A stretch of DNA of 64,000 nt, from NCBI GenBank assembly GCA_963734015.1, contig CAVTFG010000024.1, positions 1 through 64,000 on the forward strand, in the 5' to 3' direction. Positions 53,452 through 61,814 of this stretch are shown here, in pieces. Below the pieces are notes generated by a model. That model was given only the letters and a program-made list of their open reading frames with translations. It had not been told where the DNA came from and made no database searches. This DNA comes from JALZKA01 sp963734015. Lineage in GTDB: Bacteria; Actinomycetota; Thermoleophilia; Solirubrobacterales; 70-9. A program made the translations under genes and the position numbers. Position 1 is the first letter of the stretch. Every line of letters starts with the position of its first letter.

Positions 53452-54321
53452 TTGACGACCGAGACCACTGCACCCAGTTTCAAGTCCGACGCGATCGGGA
53501 AGCCCGGCGCGCCCGTCGCCTTCACGGTCGAGCGCGAGCGGATCGCCGCGTACGCGGCGGCGACCAACGACGCGATCCCGCAGCACGCCTCCGGTGAGCT
53601 GGCGCCCCCGGTGTTCTCGATCGTGCCCTCGTTCCAGGCGATGGGCATGGCCGCGATGTCGGTGATCCCGCCGGAGCTGCTCGGCGCGATCCTCCATGGC
53701 GAGCAGGACTTCCACTTCCACCAGCCGATCGAGCCCGGAATGGAGCTCGACACGATCTCGACCCCGATCGGCATGCGCCAGCGCTCGTCCGGCGTCACCG
53801 TCGTCGTCCGCTCGGACACCCGCGATGCAGGCGGCGAGCTGGTCACCGAGGGCTACTCGACCACTTTCGTGCGCGGTGGCCAGGGAGCCGAGGACGTCGG
53901 TGACGAGGCGCCGGAGCACCGCTTCGACGACTCGCTTCGGGACCGTGAGCCCGACGCGGAGGTATCGCAGACCTACGACGCCGACCAGACGTTCCGCTAT
54001 TCGGAGGCCTCCGGCGACCCGATGCAGATCCACCTCGACGAGGAGTTCGCGAAGTCGGTCGGCCTCCCCGGGATCATCATCCACGGCCTCTGCTCGATGG
54101 CCTTCACGTCGGTGGCGGTGATCGAGCGGTTTGCGGCCGATGATCCGAGGCGGCTCCGGCGCCTGGCCGTGCGGTTCGCGAGCATCGCCCTGCCCGAGCA
54201 GAAGATCACCACCAAGATCTGGGCCGCCGGCAGCCGGGAGGGCCGCGACACCTACGCCTACGAAACGACCTCGGACGCCGATGCCGTGGTGATCAAGGAC
54301 GGTTGGGCAGAGATTTCGTGA
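53452..54321 (+). CDS. MaoC-like double hot-dog dehydratase/hydratase
   Basis: 289 aa from the TTG at 53452, with GAAGGGA 7 nt upstream. The first hot dog has the pattern of FAS1-type dehydratase N-domains (FTVERERIAAYAAATND..., PPVFSIVPSFQAMG). The second carries the hydratase motif FRYSEASGDPMQIHLDEEFAKSVGLPGIIIHGL (Asp and His are the catalytic pair). It would hydrate or dehydrate an enoyl/3-hydroxyacyl-CoA, matching the neighbouring dehydrogenase and thiolase. Stop overlaps TetR as GTGA. Confidence 0.88.
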   Translation: MTTETTAPSFKSDAIGKPGAPVAFTVERERIAAYAAATNDAIPQHASGELAPPVFSIVPSFQAMGMAAMSVIPPELLGAILHGEQDFHFHQPIEPGMELDTISTPIGMRQRSSGVTVVVRSDTRDAGGELVTEGYSTTFVRGGQGAEDVGDEAPEHRFDDSLRDREPDAEVSQTYDADQTFRYSEASGDPMQIHLDEEFAKSVGLPGIIIHGLCSMAFTSVAVIERFAADDPRRLRRLAVRFASIALPEQKITTKIWAAGSREGRDTYAYETTSDADAVVIKDGWAEIS

Positions 54322-54932
54322 CCGGCGTTGCGGATCGCCGCCGGACCCAGTCCGAACGCCGGGCCGAGACGCGGGGCCGGCTGCTCGACGCCACGATCGA
54401 GAGCCTGATCGAAGTCGGCTACGCGGGGACGACGATCCGAGCCGTCACCGAGCGCGCCGGGGTGTCCCAGGGCGCGCAGTCGCACCACTTCCCGCACCGC
54501 GTCGATCTCGTCGCGAGCGCCTTCGAGCACCTGGCCGAGCAGCGGAGCGCCCGCTACGCGGAGCGTGCCCGCGAGCTGTCGGGCGACCGGGCGACCCGCC
54601 TGCGGGCACTGCTCGACATGCTCTGGGAGGACTTCTCGAGCCCGCTGTTCACCGTCGCCGCAAAGCTCTGGGTGGCGGCCGCCGACGACGAGGAGCTGCG
54701 GGAGCGGCTGATCCCGGTCGAGCGCCGGATCTACGCCGGCACGGCCGAGGTCGCGAAGGAGGTGGCCGGCGACCTCGGTGCCGAACCCGGCTTCGAGCGC
54801 AAGCTCGCGGTGGCGATGAACACGGTCGCCGGCCTCGCGCTGGTGCGCGAGTTCGACCCGTCGGGCCGAGCGAGCCGCGGCAACCAGTGGCCGTACCACC
54901 GCGAGGCATTGGAGCGGATGCTCGACGCGTAG
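54318..54932 (+). CDS. TetR-family repressor
   Basis: 204 aa from a GTG overlapping the hydratase stop. N-terminal helix-turn-helix (RGRLLDATIESLIEVGYAGTTIRAVTERAGVSQGAQSHHFPHRVDLV) and a ligand domain. Likely represses both divergent operons at the palindrome 53392-53409 until an acyl-CoA or lipid inducer binds; this is inference. Confidence 0.9.
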   Translation: MTGVADRRRTQSERRAETRGRLLDATIESLIEVGYAGTTIRAVTERAGVSQGAQSHHFPHRVDLVASAFEHLAEQRSARYAERARELSGDRATRLRALLDMLWEDFSSPLFTVAAKLWVAAADDEELRERLIPVERRIYAGTAEVAKEVAGDLGAEPGFERKLAVAMNTVAGLALVREFDPSGRASRGNQWPYHREALERMLDA

Positions 54933-54945
54933 ACCATCCGGAGGC

Positions 54946-55728
54946 TCAGCTCTCCGCGCGCCAGTCGGGCCGGTACGTCTCGATCCGGGTGATCAGCCCG
55001 TTCCCGATCGAGAAGAAGTGGATCGCGGGAAGCGAGCCGCTCCGCTCGGTGGCCCGCAGCGTGCCGCGGAGGCGCACGGACGCCTCGACTCGGCCCGGCC
55101 GGGCGTCGAGGGAGAGCACCCAGACGTCGTTGTCGGCAACGAGCTCCTTGATCTCCGCGAAGAAGGTCGCCGCCTGCGTGTGGCCGCGGAACCGCTCGCG
55201 CGCGCCGCCCGCCCGCTCGTCGCTGCCGAGGATCTCGACGTCAGGGTCCAGCGTGGCGATGATTCCGGCCACGTCGTCGCGATTGAACGCGTCGTAGTGG
55301 CGGCGGACCAGCGCGACGTCGCGGCCCGTGGTGTTGTCCAGGCCCGCCCGCCGCACGGCCTCGCCCGGGTCCGAGTGAGCCTGCCCGAAGGTGATCTGCC
55401 CGTCCCGGACTACCCAGTGCCAGCCGACGCGCGTGTCGATGTCGGCGCCGCTCGTGCGGGCGCTGGCCCTCAGTCGCCCGATCACGACGACGTTCTCGCC
55501 ATCCTCGTGAACCTCGTCGGGCTGAAAGTTGAGCTCGGCCCAATCGCGCTGGAGGTCCTCGGCGACTGCGCGGGCACCCTCGGGACCCACGTAGCTCGTC
55601 TCCTCGAGCTGTGCGCGCAGGGGCCGGAGCTCGGCATCGGGCGCGATCAGGGGGACGACGCTGTCGAGGTCGCTCTCCTGCCACCCTGCCAGCGCCGCAA
55701 CGGGGATCCGGGCGTTGATCCGGCTCAC
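54946..55728 (-). CDS. Protein with two SnoaL/NTF2-like domains
   Basis: 260 aa from the GTG at 55728. The second repeat (VALVRRHYDAFNRDDVAGIIATLDPDVEILGSD...) is a clear SnoaL-like fold; the first (VAALAGWQESDLDSVVPLIAPDAEL...) appears to be a diverged copy. Such proteins bind small molecules, but function is unknown. It sits 23 nt after nuoI, with its own leaderless promoter. Probably not a complex I subunit. Confidence 0.75.
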   Translation of the reverse strand: MSRINARIPVAALAGWQESDLDSVVPLIAPDAELRPLRAQLEETSYVGPEGARAVAEDLQRDWAELNFQPDEVHEDGENVVVIGRLRASARTSGADIDTRVGWHWVVRDGQITFGQAHSDPGEAVRRAGLDNTTGRDVALVRRHYDAFNRDDVAGIIATLDPDVEILGSDERAGGARERFRGHTQAATFFAEIKELVADNDVWVLSLDARPGRVEASVRLRGTLRATERSGSLPAIHFFSIGNGLITRIETYRPDWRAES

Positions 55729-55735
55729 TCGTCTG

Positions 55736-55741
55736 AGTATT
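55736..55741 (-). promoter_or_regulatory. -10 hexamer AATACT, leaderless SnoaL-like start
   Basis: AATACT on the minus strand is followed by exactly 7 nt and the GTG at 55728. Confidence 0.5.
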
Positions 55742-55751
55742 GCGGGCGGGG

Positions 55752-56297
55752 CTACTCGCCCTCGTTGCGCAGGGGCGTCCGCTCGATCGACTCGGCGAGC
55801 AGCATCTCCTTGGTGAAGATCAGGTCGCCGCGGTTGTAGTCGGCCATCTCGTAGTCGTGGCCCATAGTGATCGCGTCGAACGGGCAGGCGACCTCGCAGT
55901 AGCCGCAGAAGATGCAGCGGGCGAGGTTGATCTCGTAAACGGAGGCGTAGCGCTCGCCGGCTGACACCCGGTCCGCCGGGTCGTTCTCCGCCGCCACGAC
56001 CCGGATACAGTCGGCGGGGCAGGCCGCTGCGCACAGTGAGCAGCCGACGCATTTCTCGAGACCCGTGTCCTCGAAGCGGTGGAGCTTGTGCCGGCCGCGG
56101 AAGCGCGGGTAAACGGCGGTCTTCTCCTCCGGGTACTGAACGGTGACCGGTCCCTCGACCATGCGCGCCATCGTGGTCTTCAGGCCGCGGAGCGTCTCGC
56201 CGAACACGCGGTAAGCGCCCTTTGGGCCGCCGGGATCGGGCCCGCGCTGGACCTCCACGATCGAGTCGTCTTTCAGATAGGGAAACTCCTCGCTCAT
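55752..56297 (-). CDS. nuoI: NADH-quinone oxidoreductase subunit I
   Basis: 181 aa from the ATG at 56297. Two [4Fe-4S] motifs: CVGCSLCAAACPADC and CIFCGYCEVACPFDA. Carries electrons from the peripheral arm to NuoB. 52 nt from nuoH, the only large gap in the first nuo block. Confidence 0.94.
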   Translation of the reverse strand: MSEEFPYLKDDSIVEVQRGPDPGGPKGAYRVFGETLRGLKTTMARMVEGPVTVQYPEEKTAVYPRFRGRHKLHRFEDTGLEKCVGCSLCAAACPADCIRVVAAENDPADRVSAGERYASVYEINLARCIFCGYCEVACPFDAITMGHDYEMADYNRGDLIFTKEMLLAESIERTPLRNEGE

Positions 56298-56349
56298 CAA
56301 ACATCCCCTACCGGGGGGGCAAACATGCTCTCGCGCCTTACGTCGCTCA

Positions 56350-57357
56350 TCAAAAAACTGTCACCAGTACAGCAGTAATCAGCACATTCACCGTGGCAAG
56401 CGGCAGCAGGATCTTCCACCCCAGGCTCATCAGCTGGTCGTAGCGAACCCGTGGGAGCGTCGCCCGCACCCAGAAGAACACGAACATCAGGGCGAGGATC
56501 TTCAGCAGCATCCAGATCGGGTCGAGCCAGCCGGGACCGGGGCCCATCCAGCCGCCGAGGAAGAAGGTCACCGCGATCCCCGAGATCACGAACATCTCGA
56601 TGTACTCGGCCAGCATGTACGAGCCGAATCGCATGCCCCCGTACTCGGTCTGGTAGCCGGCCACCAGCTCCGCGTCCGCCTCGGGCAGGTCGAACGGCGC
56701 GCGGCTCGTCTCGGCAAAGCCGGCGACCATGAAGCAGAGGAAGCCGATGATCTGGGGGATGACGTACCAGACATCGCCCTGCGCGGTCACGATGTCGGTG
56801 AGCGAGAGCGACCCGGCCATCATCACCGCGCCGAGCAGCGCGAGGCCCATCGAGATCTCGTACGAGATCAGCTGTGCCGCCGATCTCATTGCGCCGAGGA
56901 ACGAGTACTTCGAACCCGAGGCCCAGCCGCCCAGGAGCAGCCCGTAGAACGAGATCGAGCCGAAGGCGAAGAAGTAGAGGACGCCGATCGAGACGTCGAT
57001 GCCGTAAAGGCCGACCTCGCCCGAGCCGATCTCCTGGGTGTTGCCCCACGGCAGGATCGCCAGCGTCGCGATGCCGCTGAAGACGACGATTGCCGGCGCC
57101 GCCGCCCAGAGGAAGCCGGACGCGTTGGCCGGCTTGTACGGCTCCTTGCCGACGAGCTTCAGCGCGTCCGCCACCGGCTGGAGCAGGCCGAACGGGCCGA
57201 TGCGGTTGGGCCCGTAGCGGGCCTGGAACCGGCCGAGGATCTTGCGCTCGACCACGGTGAGCACCGGCACGATGGCGAAGATCAGCGCGAAGATGATCAC
57301 CGACTTGAGGACGAGGACCCAGGTGGCCTCGGCGAAGCTCGCATCCGCCAGGAGCAT
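56350..57357 (-). CDS. nuoH: NADH-quinone oxidoreductase subunit H
   Basis: 335 aa, eight or more helices; GRFQARYGPNRIGPFGLLQPVADALKL, and ETSRAPFDLPEADAELVAGYQTEYGGM (quinone-site charges) identify it. Overlaps the nuoG stop by 1 nt. Confidence 0.95.
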   Translation of the reverse strand: MLLADASFAEATWVLVLKSVIIFALIFAIVPVLTVVERKILGRFQARYGPNRIGPFGLLQPVADALKLVGKEPYKPANASGFLWAAAPAIVVFSGIATLAILPWGNTQEIGSGEVGLYGIDVSIGVLYFFAFGSISFYGLLLGGWASGSKYSFLGAMRSAAQLISYEISMGLALLGAVMMAGSLSLTDIVTAQGDVWYVIPQIIGFLCFMVAGFAETSRAPFDLPEADAELVAGYQTEYGGMRFGSYMLAEYIEMFVISGIAVTFFLGGWMGPGPGWLDPIWMLLKILALMFVFFWVRATLPRVRYDQLMSLGWKILLPLATVNVLITAVLVTVF

Positions 57358-59843
57358 CAGCCGGCCACCTTCGTGATCTCCACCGTCTCGGCGTCCGCGA
57401 GAACGTTCGCGCTCTGCTCGGCGAGGCCCTCGATCAGGAACCCGGCCCCGGGCCTGACGCGCTCTCGAACCGCCACCCTGGCCCGCACACTGTGGCCGTT
57501 GGACCGCACGTCCACGTCATCGCCTTGGGAGATCCCGAGTCGCTCGGCGTCGGCGAGTGACACCTCGAGCGTCTGGCCCGGCATCAGGAACCGAAGCGCG
57601 GGCGACCTCTCGGTCACCTCTGCGGCCCACAGATCGCGGTATGACCCAACCCGAAGCTCCGTTGGAGCCAGGGACGAAGTCCCGGTCGGCGAGGGTGAAC
57701 CTGCCGCCCGGTCGGCGCCCGCACCCGACGGCACCGGACGCGAAGCGGAGGATTCCGTCGGAGGTATCTCGTCCCTAGCCCAGGCGGACGCTTGCGCGCG
57801 CTCCTGCCACCGCACTCCGCCGCCGCCGATCTCCTCGTGGGTGAGGCCGGCGTAGAACGGGACGTCGGCGGCGAGCGCGGCGAGCGCCTCGGGAGCGGAG
57901 TCGATCCCGGTCTCGTGGTCGAGTCGGGCCGCGAGCTCCGCGAGCCACTGCCAGCCGTGGCGCGTCTCGTCCGGGTGCGGCACGCTCGGGCGGACGCGCT
58001 GGACGCGTCCGTCCGGGTGGGTGACGGTGCCCTCCTTCTCGGCGTGCGTCTCGGCGGGGAAGAACACGTCGGCGCCCGGACGGTTGGCGAACATCCCGAC
58101 CTCGCAGATGAAGCTCGCCGCCGTGAGGGCCTCCTTCCAGCCCTCCGGGTCGGGCAGCTCGCGGAGGGGGTCGACGTCCCAGAGGATCAGCGCGTCGATT
58201 TCGCCGTCGATCAGGCCGCGCTTGATCTCCTCGGCGTTGCCGCCGACCGGGACCTGCGAGAGCCCGGGGCCCGCCGTCGGGAGGCAGCCGACCTCGCGGA
58301 GCCCGCGCGCGTTCGCCGTCTCGGGAACCTCGAGCAGGCCAGCCCCGTCGTCTGAGAGCCGCAGCGCCTTCGCGCATGCGAGCAGCCGGTCGAGCGCCAA
58401 TCCGCCCTCGGGGCCGTGGCCGATCCGCTCGCCGAAGACGATCACGGTCGAACCGGGCCGCAGTTCACCTGCCACGCGCTCCGCGTCCTCGTGGCCGCTC
58501 CCGGCGTCGCTCGCAAGCTCGGCAGCGAGCTCGTCCAGGAACCGCGCAGCGCCGCCGGGGGCGTAGCGGACGGTCTCCTCGGCGCCGCCGTCAAGCGCGG
58601 TCGGGCGCTCCGAGGCGATCACGACACGGGTGTTGGTGCGGCGCATGACCTTTCGCAGCCGCAGATCGAGGATCGGCATCGAGTGCATCGGGTCGGTTCC
58701 GATCACCAGGATCGAGTCCGCTCGATCGAGATCCCGCATCGCGGCACCGAGCTCAGGCGTGGAAAGGGCGACGGCGGTCGCCCGCTCGAGGGGCGCGCCC
58801 GCCCGGGAGTCGACGTGCGGCGCGCCAAGCGCCTGCCGTGCGATCCGCTGCAGGAGGTAGCCCTCCTCGTTGGCCGCTTGGCCGCCGACCAGGACGGCGG
58901 TCTTCGACCCCGCCGCCTTCAGCCCGGCCGCCGCCCTGTCCAGGGCGTCGTCCCAGCTGGTGCGGCCGAGGACGCCGCCCGCGCCCACCATCGGCCCCGT
59001 GATCCGGTCAGCTGAATGGAACATCTGGAAGCCGAAGCGGCCCTTGTCGCAAAGCCAGCCGTCGTCGACCTCGGGGTTGTCGCGGGCCAGGACCCGGGCG
59101 ACCTTCTCGTCACGGACGGTGAACATCACGTTGCACTGCGACGGGCAGAGCGTGCAGACCGAGCCCGCGTCCTCGATGTCCCACGGCCGGGCGCGGAAGC
59201 GGTACGCCTCGGACGTGAGGGCGCCCACCGGGCAGAGCTCGATGATGTTGCCGTGGAACGGCGCGATGTACGGGCGGTCGTCGAAGGTGCCGACGTACGA
59301 GCGCGCCCCGCGATCGAGTAGCTGGAGCTGCTCGTCCTCCGCCACCTCCTGGCTGAAGCGGACGCAGCGATAGCAGAGGATGCAGCGCTCGCGATCGATC
59401 CGCACCAGGGGCGAGAGCGGCACCGGCTTCTGGAAGTGGCGCTTGGCGTCGGTGACGCGGCTGCGCCCGGCGCCCCAGCCCATCGAGATGTCCTGCAGGG
59501 GACACTCGCCGCCCTTGTCGCAGACCGGGCAGTCGAGCGGGTGGTTCACCAGCAGGAACTCGACGACGGCGTTCTGCGCCTCCTTCACGTGCTCGGTCTG
59601 CGTGTAGACGACCATTCCGTCGCGGACCGCGGTGGAACACGCGGTCTGGAGCTTCGGGATCCCCTCGATCTCCACCAGGCACATCCGGCAGGCGCCGACC
59701 GGATGGCCCAGCTTCGGCTCGTAACAGAAGACCGGGATCTCCACGTCGCCGCCCTTGGCGGCGTCGACCAGCATCTCGCCCTCGCGGGCCTGGACCTCGA
59801 CGCCGTCCACCACGAGCGTGATCTCGTTGCGCTCGGGCGTCAT
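57357..59843 (-). CDS. nuoG: NADH-quinone oxidoreductase subunit G
   Basis: 828 aa from the ATG at 59843. N-terminal [2Fe-2S] (CYEPKLGHPVGACRMC), the His-ligated cluster (HPLDCPVCDKGGEC), CILCYRCVRFSQEV, and CTLCPSQCN...WLCDKGRF which would hold the extra N7 [4Fe-4S]. Then the molybdopterin-like domain (EGYLLQRIARQALG, VFGERIGHG). An unusual low-complexity linker with a different codon pattern lies at 57640-57772, then a C-terminal MopB-like beta barrel. Overlaps nuoF by 4 nt. Confidence 0.94.
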   Translation of the reverse strand: MTPERNEITLVVDGVEVQAREGEMLVDAAKGGDVEIPVFCYEPKLGHPVGACRMCLVEIEGIPKLQTACSTAVRDGMVVYTQTEHVKEAQNAVVEFLLVNHPLDCPVCDKGGECPLQDISMGWGAGRSRVTDAKRHFQKPVPLSPLVRIDRERCILCYRCVRFSQEVAEDEQLQLLDRGARSYVGTFDDRPYIAPFHGNIIELCPVGALTSEAYRFRARPWDIEDAGSVCTLCPSQCNVMFTVRDEKVARVLARDNPEVDDGWLCDKGRFGFQMFHSADRITGPMVGAGGVLGRTSWDDALDRAAAGLKAAGSKTAVLVGGQAANEEGYLLQRIARQALGAPHVDSRAGAPLERATAVALSTPELGAAMRDLDRADSILVIGTDPMHSMPILDLRLRKVMRRTNTRVVIASERPTALDGGAEETVRYAPGGAARFLDELAAELASDAGSGHEDAERVAGELRPGSTVIVFGERIGHGPEGGLALDRLLACAKALRLSDDGAGLLEVPETANARGLREVGCLPTAGPGLSQVPVGGNAEEIKRGLIDGEIDALILWDVDPLRELPDPEGWKEALTAASFICEVGMFANRPGADVFFPAETHAEKEGTVTHPDGRVQRVRPSVPHPDETRHGWQWLAELAARLDHETGIDSAPEALAALAADVPFYAGLTHEEIGGGGVRWQERAQASAWARDEIPPTESSASRPVPSGAGADRAAGSPSPTGTSSLAPTELRVGSYRDLWAAEVTERSPALRFLMPGQTLEVSLADAERLGISQGDDVDVRSNGHSVRARVAVRERVRPGAGFLIEGLAEQSANVLADAETVEITKVAG
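57640..57772 (-). repeat. Palindrome-rich, codon-atypical insert inside nuoG
   Basis: Codons here end in A/T far more often than in the rest of nuoG. GGGAC-GAA-GTCCC (57671-57683), CCGACGG/CCGTCGG (57725-57761) and two direct copies of CCCGGTCGGCG (57681, 57707) occur in 130 bp. It encodes a Pro/Ser/Gly-rich linker in frame. Possibly an inserted repeat. Confidence 0.4.
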
Positions 59844-61162
59844 GCCGTGGCTCCGAGAACCACCGGCGGCTGGTCGGCGCCCGAGACATCGATCGGGCCC
59901 GGAGCCGCCCTGCGCGCCGTCTCGATTACCTCCTCGAACTCCCCGCGGAACTTCTTCACCATCGCGCCGACCGGCATCGCCATCGAGTCGCCCAGGACGC
60001 AGAGGCAGTGGCCGATGATGTTCTCCTGGACCGAGGCGATGATGTCCAGGTCCATCGGGGTCGCCTCGCCGCGAACGACCCGCTCGAGCATCTTCACCGT
60101 CCAGTTCGTGCCCTCGCGGCACGGCGTGCACTTGCCGCACGACTCGTGGTGATAGAAGCGCGCGGTCCGCAGCGCCAACTCGGGGACCGAGACCGTGTCG
60201 TCGCCGATGATGATCGAGCCGGAGCCCAGCATCGAGCCGGCGTCCGCCATCGCCTCGAAGCTGTATGGCACGTCGAGGTCCTCCCCGGTCAGCACCGGGG
60301 ACGACGAGCCGCCGGGGAACCAGACCTTCACCTCGCGGCCCTCGTCCGGCCCGCCCGCGAGCCCGTAGATGACCTCCCGCGACGAGATCCCGAGCTCGAC
60401 CTCGTAGTTGCCGGGCCGCTGGACGTGGCCGGAGACGGAGACGACCTTCGTACCGGACGACTGCTCGCTGCCGAGCCCGGCGAACCACTCGGCGCCCCGG
60501 TTGACGATGTGCGGCACGTTCGAGAGCGTCTCGACGTTGTTGATCAGTGTCGGCCCGCCGTAGAGGCCCTGGATCGCGGGGAACGGCGGCTTCAGCCGGG
60601 GGTTGCCGCGCTTCCCCTCGAGCGAGTCGAGCAGGGCGGTCTCCTCGCCGCAGATGTAGGCGCCGGCTCCGCGGTGGACGACCAGCTCCACCTGGTGGCC
60701 GGAGCCGAGGACGCTCTGCCCGAGGTAGCCGGCCTCGTACGCCTCGCGGACGGCGGCGTCGAGCACGTCGGCGACCTCCCAGTACTCGCCCCGGATGAAG
60801 ATGAAGGCGTAGGTGGCTTCGACCGCGCGCGCCGAGATCACGATGCCCTCGATCAACCCGTGCGGGTTCTTGAACATCAGCTCGCGGTCCTTGAACGCCC
60901 CGGGCTCGGACTCGTCCGCGTTGCAGCACAGGTACTTGGTCATCTCGCCATGCGGCAGGAACGAGCCCTTCTTGCCCATCGGGAACCCGGCGCCGCCCCG
61001 CCCGCGCAGGCCCGAGGCCTCGATCGCGGCGATCAGCTCGTCCGGGTCCATGCGGTCGAACGCACGCTCGAGCGCCTGATAGCCGCCGCGGCGCTTGTAG
61101 ATCTCGATGCCGGCGAGGCCCGGCTCGTCGAGGTTCTCGAAGAGAACCCGAGTTTCAGGCAT
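59840..61162 (-). CDS. nuoF: NADH-quinone oxidoreductase subunit F
   Basis: 440 aa from the ATG at 61162; an alternative TTG lies at 61177. NADH/FMN motif SGLRGRGGAGFPMGKK, CCNADESEPGAFKDR, GAYICGEETALLDSLEGKRG, and [4Fe-4S] ESCGKCTPCREGT. It oxidises NADH. Overlaps nuoE by 8 nt. Confidence 0.95.
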   Translation of the reverse strand: MPETRVLFENLDEPGLAGIEIYKRRGGYQALERAFDRMDPDELIAAIEASGLRGRGGAGFPMGKKGSFLPHGEMTKYLCCNADESEPGAFKDRELMFKNPHGLIEGIVISARAVEATYAFIFIRGEYWEVADVLDAAVREAYEAGYLGQSVLGSGHQVELVVHRGAGAYICGEETALLDSLEGKRGNPRLKPPFPAIQGLYGGPTLINNVETLSNVPHIVNRGAEWFAGLGSEQSSGTKVVSVSGHVQRPGNYEVELGISSREVIYGLAGGPDEGREVKVWFPGGSSSPVLTGEDLDVPYSFEAMADAGSMLGSGSIIIGDDTVSVPELALRTARFYHHESCGKCTPCREGTNWTVKMLERVVRGEATPMDLDIIASVQENIIGHCLCVLGDSMAMPVGAMVKKFRGEFEEVIETARRAAPGPIDVSGADQPPVVLGATA

Positions 61163-61814
61163 CGATGTCACCCGCAAGCGGTCGCCTCTTTATGTCCTTC
61201 TCCGGGAGCGGGTCGGCGCCCGAGCGGAGCTGCTCGACCAGCGTCCTGCCCTCGCCCGGCTCCAGGGGCCCGTAGTACGTCTCGCCCACCGAGAGCATCG
61301 GCGCGATATCGCAGGCGCCGAGGCACTCGAACCCCTTGACGAAGAACTCGTCGTCGGCGGAGTTGGAGCCGTCGTGCTCGGCCTCGTGGTGGTCGCAGCC
61401 GCTCGCCTCGCAGATCTCGAGCAGCAGGTCGTCGGCGCCGCGTAGCCAGCACGAGATGTTGTGGCAGACGAGGATCCGGTGCTTGGCGGTCGGCTCGAGC
61501 CGGAACAGGTCGTAGAAGCTGGCGACGGATTCGAGGAACGCGGGCGTCAGCCCCATCACCGCGGCGGCCTCACGAATGCCCTCGGGGCTGCACCAGCCGT
61601 AGTGGCGCTGCACGGCCCAGAGCGCCGGGATCGAGGCCGAGCGGATCTGCGGATAGCGGCCCATCGCCTCCTCGATCGTCTCCCTGAGCTCGGGCGGTAC
61701 GTCCACCTCGTGCAGCTCGGGGACACGCTGGGCGTCCTCGGGCCGCATCGAGCCGATCAGGGCCTCGCGTGCGACGGCCGGCATGTCGTCGGTGGGCCGC
61801 AGCTCCGGCGTCAT
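61155..61814 (-). CDS. nuoE: NADH-quinone oxidoreductase subunit E
   Basis: 219 aa from the ATG at 61814. Thioredoxin-like [2Fe-2S] subunit with CHNISC and CLGAC. Overlaps nuoD by 4 nt and nuoF by 8. Confidence 0.94.
   Translation of the reverse strand: MTPELRPTDDMPAVAREALIGSMRPEDAQRVPELHEVDVPPELRETIEEAMGRYPQIRSASIPALWAVQRHYGWCSPEGIREAAAVMGLTPAFLESVASFYDLFRLEPTAKHRILVCHNISCWLRGADDLLLEICEASGCDHHEAEHDGSNSADDEFFVKGFECLGACDIAPMLSVGETYYGPLEPGEGRTLVEQLRSGADPLPEKDIKRRPLAGDIDA

Noticed and set aside
55752..56350. Promoter in the nuoH-nuoI gap
   Set aside because: TAGGGG does not match the hexamer pattern and the rest of the operon overlaps tightly; simple co-transcription is more likely.
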